Source of the DNA: JAAGZL01 sp050288625
GTDB lineage: Bacteria > Pseudomonadota > Gammaproteobacteria > Chromatiales > Chromatiaceae
Direction: 5' to 3'
Assembly (NCBI GenBank): GCA_050288625.1
Contig: JBNKEE010000046.1
Coordinates: 13,188-77,187 of the forward strand
DNA: 64,000 nt
In this document: piece after piece, positions 44,001-51,970 of the stretch
Numbering within the stretch: the first letter of the stretch is position 1
Layout of the letters: the number at the start of each line of letters is the position of its first letter
The notes under the pieces: generated by a model
What the model was told of the DNA's origin: nothing
The model's database searches: none
The model's input: the letters and a program-made list of their open reading frames with translations, nothing else
Program-made: the position numbers and the translations under genes

Positions 44001-45878
44001 GTGTGTTACCGCCACCGGCAGAGGTTCGGATAGCATGGTCTGACCATGTAGCAACACCACGGCATTACCCGGGAGCTCCACCTGTGACCAGAGCGTGCGT
44101 GCCATGTTTTCTACCACCGCCCAGTTGGCGGAGGCCAAGATCTCACTGCGTGGAACACCCTGTGCCTGTAGTTTGCTGGCGTTTTCCATCAGGAACACCG
44201 CGCAGGTGGCGTTGATCGCGTGTCCCTTTGCTGCCTGATAAGCGTCGTTGCAGGCATCGGCCACGCTTGGCAGGCCGAACAGGGTGGCCAGAGTATCCAT
44301 AAGGCTGCCGGTGCCGGCTGAGCATTTTAGGTTCATGGCGTTGTTGAAAAGTTCAGCCTCGCGCAGGGCGATGGTGGATATCTTGGTATCCTCGCCGCCG
44401 ATATCTACCAATATGCAAAACTCTTCGTTTATATCCTCTATCCCCTGATCCTTTAAACGCTGAACATGTTCACGCGCGAGAGCGATCGATCCCCGGGCGT
44501 GGGCATAGTTCTCAACCAATACCGAAACGCGTTCGGCCAGTTCCGGGTAGATGCGCTGCAGTGCCTGCTGCACCTGATAGCGCGCCGAACCCGTTATACC
44601 GATGCTGCGTACTGTCAGGGATTCGATACCGGCGGTGTGCAGATCGGAAAAGAGTTGTTTGATGGTTTCGATGGTGTCGCCCGCATTACTATAGGCGCGT
44701 ACCGCCAGTACCGCACCGGTTTCGGAGTCGGTTATCAATATCTTGGCCATGGTTGAACCGACGTCGAGGCCAAGATTCAGGCTATGGCCATTCAGTATGT
44801 CGAGATCAGTATGCTCGATATCGTCGTTGAGACGAAGATAGCGGGCATTTGCCTGGTATCTTTGCTTGAGCTCGGTAAAGGCAGGATAGGTCTGCGTGTT
44901 TTCACGATGCAGCAGGCGTGAGTCCGGCTGCACGATACCCTGGTCACCGAGGCGGGTAACCATCTCGCGTAGCGCCGTCAACACCATGGTATTGTCGGGG
45001 TCACAGACCACCTCTTTTACCCCTAGGGTAGTCAGATAGTCTTCGGCGCATTCGCGTGCGAAACGCCAATGAAATACGCGACCGGTAAGGCACACTTTGT
45101 CAAAGCCTGGTGTAACCTTGCGGCAGGCCTTGAGTACCTCGGATTTGAGGGTGGTGGCGAGGGCCATCTCCAGAGGGATGCCCTGATTCTTGTCGGAGAT
45201 GGTGGCGGATGAACTAAAGACTCCGCAACGATCAGCACGCTCGTTGATCTGCTCTCGCGCCGCGCGCCCGGCATCACCGGCATAGTCGTTCAATATGCCA
45301 TCGACCTCCTGGCGACCCAGCCCCAGCTTCTGCAATACCCGGTCGAGATTTACACCAGAACCGGCGCCGCAGCGTGGATTCACTACCAGTAGATCGTCCT
45401 TGAGATCACCGGAACGGTCTACGCCTACCACCAGATAACCAGAGGCGGACAATTCCACGATGGCGAGTGATTGTGCATCATCGTTCCCGTTCTGTAGCAG
45501 AAGATCATGTGCCGCGAGCCAGGCGGCGGCGCTGGACATAAATACCTTGCCGCAGCCCAGTGCCTCACGAACCAGCGGACCCAGCTTGCCGCTGATATAT
45601 ATTGGAGCGGTTGAATTGGTTCCGAAGCGCTCGTGCACCTGTTGGCGTGACAACAGTTCCGGCAGGTCGGTGTTGCTCGGGAACAGTGTGTCGGTGACGA
45701 TGGTGCCGCTACGATCGAATGTGATGAATCGGATATGGCCGACACCGGCATCAATGAACAGGCTCATTCCTGTGTGTACGTCACTTTTCGGACCCGTGAC
45801 CTGTGTGGTGGCAAGGCTCTTTCCGAAAGGACCATGAGCTGTGATGGCATCTCGCATATATGGATTAGGTTTTGTCAT
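41013..45878 (-). CDS. Giant double-activase protein (BadF/BcrA/HgdC-type) with dehydratase-D-like parts
   Basis: A soluble 1621-residue protein. Two tandem ASKHA activase domains lie at about 40-310 and 366-630. Each keeps both cluster cysteines of HgdC-type activators: Cys170 (PRCGAGSG) and Cys218 (DRCGVF), Cys519 (LKCSAGTG) and Cys559 (ATCAVF). A Cys-rich stretch follows (Cys684, 689, 696, 703, 721). DUF2229-like and 2-hydroxyacyl-CoA dehydratase D-like regions run from about 765 (LVIPRSFAVSEW, VDSCAPHMGAVGHY) to the end (SCGPDS, NIAPNGCMVSSMGEALTP). Family members use ATP to drive low-potential electron transfer. The substrate is unknown. GGGAG precedes the ATG; an HTH gene is 169 bp upstream. 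Confidence 0.85.
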   Translation of the reverse strand: MTKPNPYMRDAITAHGPFGKSLATTQVTGPKSDVHTGMSLFIDAGVGHIRFITFDRSGTIVTDTLFPSNTDLPELLSRQQVHERFGTNSTAPIYISGKLGPLVREALGCGKVFMSSAAAWLAAHDLLLQNGNDDAQSLAIVELSASGYLVVGVDRSGDLKDDLLVVNPRCGAGSGVNLDRVLQKLGLGRQEVDGILNDYAGDAGRAAREQINERADRCGVFSSSATISDKNQGIPLEMALATTLKSEVLKACRKVTPGFDKVCLTGRVFHWRFARECAEDYLTTLGVKEVVCDPDNTMVLTALREMVTRLGDQGIVQPDSRLLHRENTQTYPAFTELKQRYQANARYLRLNDDIEHTDLDILNGHSLNLGLDVGSTMAKILITDSETGAVLAVRAYSNAGDTIETIKQLFSDLHTAGIESLTVRSIGITGSARYQVQQALQRIYPELAERVSVLVENYAHARGSIALAREHVQRLKDQGIEDINEEFCILVDIGGEDTKISTIALREAELFNNAMNLKCSAGTGSLMDTLATLFGLPSVADACNDAYQAAKGHAINATCAVFLMENASKLQAQGVPRSEILASANWAVVENMARTLWSQVELPGNAVVLLHGQTMLSEPLPVAVTHRLQTFIKAPSYALVPPNPGHRACFGLVRTTEQSALLDAVQIDIARFLETSFEKRIIQCRGTACGDDAAICNRTKLTCRQQDDKETKPLSFTLGGCSAINELIAKKKNSGDANATVRDTYKEIWDFIDRQQPRSEAQDRLVIPRSFAVSEWSYLLARLFERLGLPVHVDNVQESDLTAAQPLFNVDSCAPHMGAVGHYRRLAAQPHGMILAPQIEFLPTAGKSMGRTCTLNQGGVAVAMNLARMDHADARLHLFNLDLSELDSETIYSQLWDRLTPLFRHYGIHPDRNSLLDAISGAIDDHLELRAQTADFAADLMEEALEKDIPVALVVGREYILNPGIYDSHVRRLLRDKRMVALPSYLLDLELNAEYEHIYWRNPHAIVTILDAVSQRALHKRLHHPRLSELFRRIESGPDLLPVIQISTFSCGPDSTIQPLIAEIMKQRPFLLIQSDAVIKELAHLENRVNTYVKQLDLGLHERLHINGGKQFDIRTLDEISQSGPINPDSDVICFPTMSDNRMLTAVLRGAGFTCLDTYHEDHDLEQLIKQGRRSTGDAICAPLAGVYADLERAVEAFHNRRDSGDPQFVDKKRLLYFDNKGTGPCRQGQYMHVHQLLYYGKHTSDTSCSALPGQGVLKFLVGQESEGYNIGIDEWVLARAHQALVLEGVLHSLLFTGGVACRDFAEYKRFLADYRLLKRELFAALEAFKGPGKLMRKLLDRVGTVSYLGPAVKYFAYRLHGRDIAKPLHRFAKTWIHGRPPRSDALNIAMTGEAYMRVAQCEDIFRLLLANLGFRRFNLAFTPTWSYMEWLCEEEIETHNEELKRLYATPDHDVTQVKTIQSRILATRMLQFSMRTLVARPLYRAAGVPLPVSTTTATHKARKILPTLRPLGEISPYVGEVMTELRHGTDIVFNIAPNGCMVSSMGEALTPALQHASGKQGRVQHLFSADGDVNQELLTLALLKTMGPERYYRAAADTGVDDERWSDNSYEGELATANSY

Positions 45879-46047
45879 TATTACTCCCTGTGGGCGGATC
45901 GTCTCTTCTGTCGGATCCGCGTTTCTTGTTACCTAGTGCGAGATATAGCCGCCAGTAGCCATTATTTGCAACCACAACGGAAAAAGTTGATACATAATGC
46001 CCTGCGGGTAGCGTATTTTGATACTAAATTGGTGCTCTCCCCATGTT

Positions 46048-46794
46048 TTATTTCAACAGGATCTTGTCAAACTGGCTGAACATGCCAACCGTCCATGGGC
46101 GCATGGCCAGGACCACTGTGGTGCCGAAGCGTTGATCAAACGGCAGGCCGGCATCATCGCTAGAAAGCTCATCGAACTCCTTGGCCAGGCGCTCCATCTT
46201 TCTATGGAAGACCGATATTGAGCTTTGCGCCAGCATCCCGTTGATCACAATTAGATTCTCTTGTTGTTTGGAAAAACGGGAATTAAAGAAATCTGATTGT
46301 AACTTTTTTAGAAAGAATTGTTGAATGGGGCCGTTCTCTCTCCACTGGAAGTTCGGCGCCACCAACAGCTTGATGCGATTCTTTGGCAGCAATTCGATCA
46401 TTTTCAGCCGGTCGAGCTGCGCCAGTAGCTTGATACATCTGGCCTCAGACATCCCGGAGTGTTCCACTATCTGTTCAAAGGTCCAACGGTTCAACACATA
46501 GACGGAGACAAGCAGCAGTTCTATATCACTTACGATCTCTTGCTCCTGCTCCTGGGACAAGCCGGTGATCTGGGTGGAGGCATTGTCCTTCAGCATCTGC
46601 AAGAGATCGGTGAATTCAATGCCGAGCATGCGGCATATCTCATCTATTCGTTGCAAAGTGAAGTTCTTTTGCGAGAAGGCCCTCTTCACGCTGGCCTCTG
46701 AGATCCGCAGATGTCTTGCTGTATCCGCGTAGGTCTTTCCGTGTGTCTTGAGCGCCTTTTTGAGCATATTGATTAACAGTGCGGTTTGGGCCAT
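46048..46794 (-). CDS. XRE-type helix-turn-helix regulator
   Basis: A 248-residue regulator starting at the ATG at 46794, which has GGGAG 9-13 bases upstream; an earlier ATG at 46863 is possible but lacks such a site. The N-terminal HTH (about 1-60) has YADTARHLRISEASVKRAFS and LQRIDEICRMLGIEFTDLL. The rest resembles a second winged-helix region (FEQIVEHSGMSEARCIKLL) and a ligand or dimer domain. It lies upstream of the activase gene and is divergent from the acyltransferase operon, so it may control both. Confidence 0.82.
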   Translation of the reverse strand: MAQTALLINMLKKALKTHGKTYADTARHLRISEASVKRAFSQKNFTLQRIDEICRMLGIEFTDLLQMLKDNASTQITGLSQEQEQEIVSDIELLLVSVYVLNRWTFEQIVEHSGMSEARCIKLLAQLDRLKMIELLPKNRIKLLVAPNFQWRENGPIQQFFLKKLQSDFFNSRFSKQQENLIVINGMLAQSSISVFHRKMERLAKEFDELSSDDAGLPFDQRFGTTVVLAMRPWTVGMFSQFDKILLK

Positions 46795-46929
46795 GCTATT
46801 AACTCCCGGTTGGTCTCGAATAATAATACCAACGGGTAAATATAATTCAACGATGTCTAACATCGTAGTACGAATGGACGCGTTGACCTAATCTAGCCCC
46901 ATCATCAATAACACTAAAGGGCGGGTTGC

Positions 46930-49900
46930 ATGGATAAGCTGTTCAAGGTATCTGGTTTCATAGCGTTTCTGGTTGTGGTCTTTCTCAATGGCTTTATCGA
47001 CCTGGGCCACAAGATTCTGATCCAAAACACTATTTTCAAGATCTATGACAGTCAGGATCAGATCATCCTGTCTGCCCTGGTCAACGGTTTAATTCTGTTG
47101 CCGTTTGTACTGTTGTTCACGCCGGCCGGATTCCTGGCGGATAAATATCGCAAACCCAGGGTTATGCAGGTCAGCGCAGCGATAGCGGTGGTCCTTACCC
47201 TGTTGATTACCTACTCCTACTATATGGGCTGGTTCCAGGTCGCATTCGGCATGACCTTTCTCCTGGCTGTGCAGAGCGCCTTCTATTCGCCGGCTAAATA
47301 CGGCTATATAAAGGAGTTGACCGGCAAGGAACAGTTGACCCGGGCCAACGCTGCAGTGCAGGCGGTGACCATAGTGGCCATCCTGTCTGGTATCTTTGTC
47401 TTTTCGGTGCTCTTCGAGCGCTGGCTGACTGACGTCAACTTCAGCAGCGAGAAGGAGATATTGCAGATCATCTCGCCGTTGGGTTGGGTGTTGGTGGCCT
47501 GTGCCATGCTGGAGTTGCTATTGACCCTCAGGCTCTATCCCACTAAGGCCGAGGCGCCAGAACTCCTCTTTGACTGGAGCAGCTACGGCACAGGCCGTTA
47601 CCTAAAGAGCAACCTGAGTAAGATTTGGGGTGACAGCACCATCTGGCATTCCATAGTCGGCCTATCTGTCTTCTGGGGTATCTCCCAGGTGGTGCTGGCG
47701 GCCTTCCCAGCATTCGCAAAAGAGACCATAGATATAACCAACACGGTTGTGATTCAGGGAATGATGGCATGCTCAGGCATCGGCATTATCATAGGTTCGG
47801 TGGTGGCCGGCAAGTCATCCAGGGACTATATCGAGACCGGCCTGATACCCCTGGGTGCCCTGGGTATAGTGGTAGCGCTGTTCTTTATACCGCAACTGGA
47901 GTCTACTGTTCTGCTGGCGATGGTCTTTCTCCTCCTGGGTATCTCCGGCGGCGTCTTTATCGTACCTCTGAACGCCCTGATCCAGTTCCATGCCAGGGAC
48001 AGCGAACTGGGCACCGTGCTGGCAGGCAATAACTGGATCCAGAATATCGTAATGCTGGCTTTTCTCGGGCTCACCGTCATGTTCGCGGTCAACGGGATGG
48101 AGAGCATAGGCCTGTTCCATCTGTTGAGCGCCGCTGCTGTGGTGGGCGCCATCTATACGGTCTATCAACTGCCGCAGTCGCTGGTGCGTTACGTCATTGC
48201 CCGACTGTTCGCCAGCACCTATCGCATCGAGGTAATGGGCTTCAATAATCTTCCGGCGCAGGGCGGTGTCCTGATGCTGGGGAACCATATAAGTTTTCTG
48301 GACTGGGCCATGATCCAGATCGCCTGCCCACGCCCAGTGCGTTTTGTCATGCACCGTGGTATCTATCAGCGCTGGTATCTGAAATGGTTTCTCGACTTTT
48401 TCGGCGTCATTCCGATAGCCCGAGGGCATAGCAAGGAGGCGCTGGAGCAGATAAATGGTCTTCTCAAGGCGGGTGAGGTGGTCTGCCTCTTCCCCGAGGG
48501 GGCCATCAGTCGCAACGGTCAGTTGGGAGAGTTTCGTCGCGGCTATGAACGGGCCGTAGAGGGCGTCGATGGTGTCATCCTGCCTTTCTACCTGCGCGGA
48601 CTCTGGGGTAGTCGTTTCTCCCGCTCCAGCGAGAAGCTACAGCGCATCCGCAACCTGCATCTGCGTAGCGAGGTGATCGTGGCATTCGGCGCCACCCTGC
48701 CGCTCAATACTCCGGCCCATGAGCTAAAACAGAAGGTGTTCGATCTCTCCATCGATACCTGGGAGCAGCATACCGGTCATCTAGATCCGGTTCCGCTTGC
48801 GTGGTTGCGTAGCGCCAGACGGGTAGGCAGTGAATTAAGCCTGGCCGACGCTAGGGGTGATGTAACCTTGTCCGGCTATAGGGTGATTGCTGCGGTACTT
48901 GCCTTTTCCCGTCTGATACGCCGGCGTAGTCCGGAGCGCAACGTCGGTCTGCTTCTACCTACCAGCAGTGCTGGGACCATCACTAACCTGGCCTGCCTGT
49001 TGCTGGGCAAGACGGTGGTCAATCTGAATTACACCGCCAGCATGCAGGCATTGCAGGCAGCGGTAAAGAAGGCAGAGATACGTAATATCTACACCTCGCG
49101 GCGCTTTATCGAAAAGCTTGTCCAGAAAGGCATGGAGATCAATCCGCTGTTGCAGGAGGTAGAGGTGATCTATCTGGAGGATATGCGGCATGAGATCAGC
49201 AAGGCGCGGCAACTCCGGCTCCTGGCTGCGGCCGTTCTGTTCCCTGCCAGGTTGCTGTATGCGTTCTTCGGCAAGCGGGTGGGGATAGAGCATCCGGCGG
49301 CTATACTCTTCTCCAGCGGCAGTGAGGGTGAACCCAAGGGGGTGGTGCTCAGTCATCGCAACATTATGGGCAATATCCGTCAGGTCTCGGATGTGCTCGA
49401 TACCAGGGATGAGGACGTAGTCATGGCTACCCTGCCACTGTTTCATGCCCTGGGACTGACGGTGACCGGGTTTCTGCCCATGGTGGAGGGTATCCCCGCC
49501 ATCTGTCATCCCGATCCCACCGATGTCCTCAATATCGCTCAAGCCATCGGAAAGTATCAGGCCACTTTCTACTGTGCCACTTCCACCTTTCTGCGGCTGT
49601 TCATCCGCAACCGGCGTGTCCATCCCCTGATGCTGGCCTCGCTCCGCATCGTGGTGGCCGGCGCCGAGCGCCTCAGCCCCGAGGTGCGCGATCAGTTCAA
49701 ACTCAAGTTCAACCAGGATATATACGAGGGCTACGGCACCACCGAGACCACACCGGTGGCCAGCGTGAACATACCGGACCGTATTGATCCGCGGGATTGG
49801 CAGGTGCAGGAGGGGAATAGGATTGGCACCGTCGGTATGCCATTGCCGGGAAGCAGTTTCCGCATCGTCGATCCGGATAGCCTGGAAACCCTCCCGTCCG

Positions 49901-50385
49901 GGGAGGATGGCCTGATCATGATCGGCGGCACCCAGGTGATGTTGGGTTATCTGGACGACCAGGAGAAGACCACGGATGTGATGGTCGATCTGGACGGCAA
50001 ACGCTGGTACAAGACCGGAGATAAGGGACATCTGGATACGGATGGTTTCCTCACTATCGTAGATCGTTACTCCCGTTTCGCCAAGATAGGCGGAGAAATG
50101 ATCAGTCTCGGCGCCATCGAAGGCATGATCGGTAGGCAACTGCCAGATGAGGTGGAGATACTCACCGCCGCTTTGCCGGATGGCAAGAAGGGGGAGAAGG
50201 TGGTACTGCTGGTTGCCGGTGATATCCAGGTGGATGAACTCAGGCAGCGTATTGCAGAGTCTGGGCTAAATCCATTGATGCGTCCGGTGGAGATCATCCC
50301 AGTGGATGCAATACCCAAACTGGGCAGCGGCAAGAACGACTACAAGCGTGCCAAAGAGATTGCACTGGAAGGAGCCTCGACATGA
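46930..50385 (+). CDS. MFS transporter - acyltransferase - acyl-ACP/CoA ligase fusion (LplT/Aas-like)
   Basis: A 1151-residue inner-membrane protein. An N-terminal MFS domain with about 12 TM segments (residues 1-415) resembles lysophospholipid transporter LplT. The PlsC-type acyltransferase (about 430-620) has GNHISFLDW (HX4D) and FPEGAISRNG. The C-terminal AMP-forming ligase (about 650-1150) has FSSGSEGEPKGVVLSHRN, YEGYGTTETTP, WYKTGDKGHLDTDGF and catalytic Lys in LGSGKNDYK. Such fusions re-acylate lysophospholipids with ligase-activated fatty acids. The downstream amidohydrolase gene overlaps by 4 bp. The exact lipid is inferred. Confidence 0.92.
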   Translation: MDKLFKVSGFIAFLVVVFLNGFIDLGHKILIQNTIFKIYDSQDQIILSALVNGLILLPFVLLFTPAGFLADKYRKPRVMQVSAAIAVVLTLLITYSYYMGWFQVAFGMTFLLAVQSAFYSPAKYGYIKELTGKEQLTRANAAVQAVTIVAILSGIFVFSVLFERWLTDVNFSSEKEILQIISPLGWVLVACAMLELLLTLRLYPTKAEAPELLFDWSSYGTGRYLKSNLSKIWGDSTIWHSIVGLSVFWGISQVVLAAFPAFAKETIDITNTVVIQGMMACSGIGIIIGSVVAGKSSRDYIETGLIPLGALGIVVALFFIPQLESTVLLAMVFLLLGISGGVFIVPLNALIQFHARDSELGTVLAGNNWIQNIVMLAFLGLTVMFAVNGMESIGLFHLLSAAAVVGAIYTVYQLPQSLVRYVIARLFASTYRIEVMGFNNLPAQGGVLMLGNHISFLDWAMIQIACPRPVRFVMHRGIYQRWYLKWFLDFFGVIPIARGHSKEALEQINGLLKAGEVVCLFPEGAISRNGQLGEFRRGYERAVEGVDGVILPFYLRGLWGSRFSRSSEKLQRIRNLHLRSEVIVAFGATLPLNTPAHELKQKVFDLSIDTWEQHTGHLDPVPLAWLRSARRVGSELSLADARGDVTLSGYRVIAAVLAFSRLIRRRSPERNVGLLLPTSSAGTITNLACLLLGKTVVNLNYTASMQALQAAVKKAEIRNIYTSRRFIEKLVQKGMEINPLLQEVEVIYLEDMRHEISKARQLRLLAAAVLFPARLLYAFFGKRVGIEHPAAILFSSGSEGEPKGVVLSHRNIMGNIRQVSDVLDTRDEDVVMATLPLFHALGLTVTGFLPMVEGIPAICHPDPTDVLNIAQAIGKYQATFYCATSTFLRLFIRNRRVHPLMLASLRIVVAGAERLSPEVRDQFKLKFNQDIYEGYGTTETTPVASVNIPDRIDPRDWQVQEGNRIGTVGMPLPGSSFRIVDPDSLETLPSGEDGLIMIGGTQVMLGYLDDQEKTTDVMVDLDGKRWYKTGDKGHLDTDGFLTIVDRYSRFAKIGGEMISLGAIEGMIGRQLPDEVEILTAALPDGKKGEKVVLLVAGDIQVDELRQRIAESGLNPLMRPVEIIPVDAIPKLGSGKNDYKRAKEIALEGAST

Positions 50386-51368
50386 AGACCGTAGATATCC
50401 ATACCCACCTGATGAATCCGCAGGTGCGCTTCGATCGACTCTTTGACAAGGTCACCATCCGCTTCTTCGCACAGGGGTTGGGTGTGGATGCGGCGGCACT
50501 TATGGCCGATCCCTACGAGGTCTATGTGGCATCCATGGCCCGGGCGATCCGCGAATCCGAACATGTGGAGCGTGCCTGCCTGTTCGGTGTCGACAGCCGC
50601 CTAGACGAGCAGGGTAGAGAGATTGATCGAGATCGGACCGTATGTGCCACAACCGAAGATACGCTGGCAGCGGATCAACGCTATCCAGACACATTCATCC
50701 CCTTCTTCTCCATCAACCCCAGACGACAGAATGCACTGGACCTGATCGACGAGTATGTGGAGAGGGGGTGCTGCGGCGCCAAGTTCCTGCAAAACTATTG
50801 GGGTGTGGATCTCAACGATGAGAGATTCATCCCATACTATGAGAGATTGGTCGCCCACAAGATGCCGCTGATCATCCACATCGGCAGTGAGTACAGTATC
50901 GACTCGGATGCCAGATATGAACGCATAGACATGCTTGATCTTCCTCTGGAGTGTGGCGTGACCGTCATCGCCGCCCATATGGGTCTGGGACGCATCAACT
51001 TCAAACTATGTTTCTGGCGCAACCTATCACAGCGCCCCTACTGTTTCGATGATGACTATTTCAGGATGTTGGAAAGACTATGCCGGCACGAAAACCTATA
51101 TGCTGACATCTCCGCCATCCTGGCGCCGTTGCGTGCCAGGGCTTTGCGTCATCTCTCTAAACAGATTGATGTGCATCACAAGATTCTGTTTGGTACTGAT
51201 TACCCGGTGCCATTCTCAGTTCGCTTTAACAGCTACGATCTGCCAGTGGCGAAACGCAAACAGATCGCACAAATTAAAAACCCGTTCGATCGAAATCTTG
51301 CTGTTTTGCTGGAATACTTTCCGGAAGGGAATCCCATCTATGAGAATTATCGGAAGTTGTTGGGGTAA
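50382..51368 (+). CDS. Amidohydrolase-family (amidohydrolase 2) metal-dependent hydrolase
   Basis: A TIM-barrel hydrolase or decarboxylase of 328 residues. Metal and active-site positions are VDIHTHLMNP (HxH), GAKFLQNYWG, PLIIHIGSE, TVIAAHMGLGRI and ILFGTDYPVPF (catalytic Asp). No signal peptide is present. Its ATG lies in the last codons of the acyl-ligase fusion, so the two are translationally coupled. The substrate is unknown; possibilities include a small carboxylate or amide made in the same pathway. The sequence from 51369 to 51518 holds no gene. Confidence 0.85.
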   Translation: MKTVDIHTHLMNPQVRFDRLFDKVTIRFFAQGLGVDAAALMADPYEVYVASMARAIRESEHVERACLFGVDSRLDEQGREIDRDRTVCATTEDTLAADQRYPDTFIPFFSINPRRQNALDLIDEYVERGCCGAKFLQNYWGVDLNDERFIPYYERLVAHKMPLIIHIGSEYSIDSDARYERIDMLDLPLECGVTVIAAHMGLGRINFKLCFWRNLSQRPYCFDDDYFRMLERLCRHENLYADISAILAPLRARALRHLSKQIDVHHKILFGTDYPVPFSVRFNSYDLPVAKRKQIAQIKNPFDRNLAVLLEYFPEGNPIYENYRKLLG

Positions 51369-51518
51369 TAGTACATGGAAAGTATATTTGTTACATCTCA
51401 TCACTCAGCGCCTTGACTACGGGATCCGGCATTAATAGATTGAGAGATCAGGATGCAAGCATTTAAATGCGTGTGAAATAATTATCCTGTCCTCGTAATT
51501 GACAAAATTGAGGCTGCC

Positions 51519-51821
51519 ATGTTTATTGCAATGAATAGATTCAAAATCAGATCAGGTTGCGAACAGGAATTCATAGATATCTGGGAAGGTCGCAATTCAT
51601 ATCTCCATGCCGTTCCAGGCTTTAAACAATTTCACCTATTGCAAGGTTCGGGCAATGATGAATTTACACTATTTTCCTCCCATGCTACATGGGAATCGCG
51701 CGAGGATTTTGAGGCATGGACAAGATCCGAAGCGTTTAGAAAGGCGCATGCAAATGCCGGCAGTAGACAGGATATTTACCTGGGACCGCCACAGCTAGAA
51801 TGCTTTGAGGTTGTTTTGTAA
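51519..51821 (+). CDS. ABM-domain protein, probable IsdG/HmuQ-like heme monooxygenase
   Basis: A 100-residue ferredoxin-like dimeric protein. The N-terminus MFIAMNRFKIRSG has the Asn, and SHATWESREDFEAW and AFRKAHANAG supply the Trp and His found in IsdG-type heme oxygenases (Asn-Trp-His triad). The C-terminus PPQLECFEVVL is typical. Heme degradation is therefore likely, but other antibiotic-biosynthesis monooxygenase-fold activities cannot be ruled out. No heme-uptake gene is adjacent. Confidence 0.8.
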   Translation: MFIAMNRFKIRSGCEQEFIDIWEGRNSYLHAVPGFKQFHLLQGSGNDEFTLFSSHATWESREDFEAWTRSEAFRKAHANAGSRQDIYLGPPQLECFEVVL

Positions 51822-51970
51822 AAACTATATCGACAGCCAAGAAGAAACATTAGGAAAGTGCTTTATCAAGTGAGGTTGGGCTGATATTCTGCAAAATAGT
51901 AAGGATAACTAAAAAGACAGGATGCATTTCTCACAAAGTAACTAATCATTAGCTAATCTATAGGGAATTG

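Noticed and set aside
48955..50139. 394-residue reverse-strand open frame opposite the acyl-ligase domain
   Set aside because: It lies entirely within a confidently assigned gene, and its composition reflects mirrored codons.
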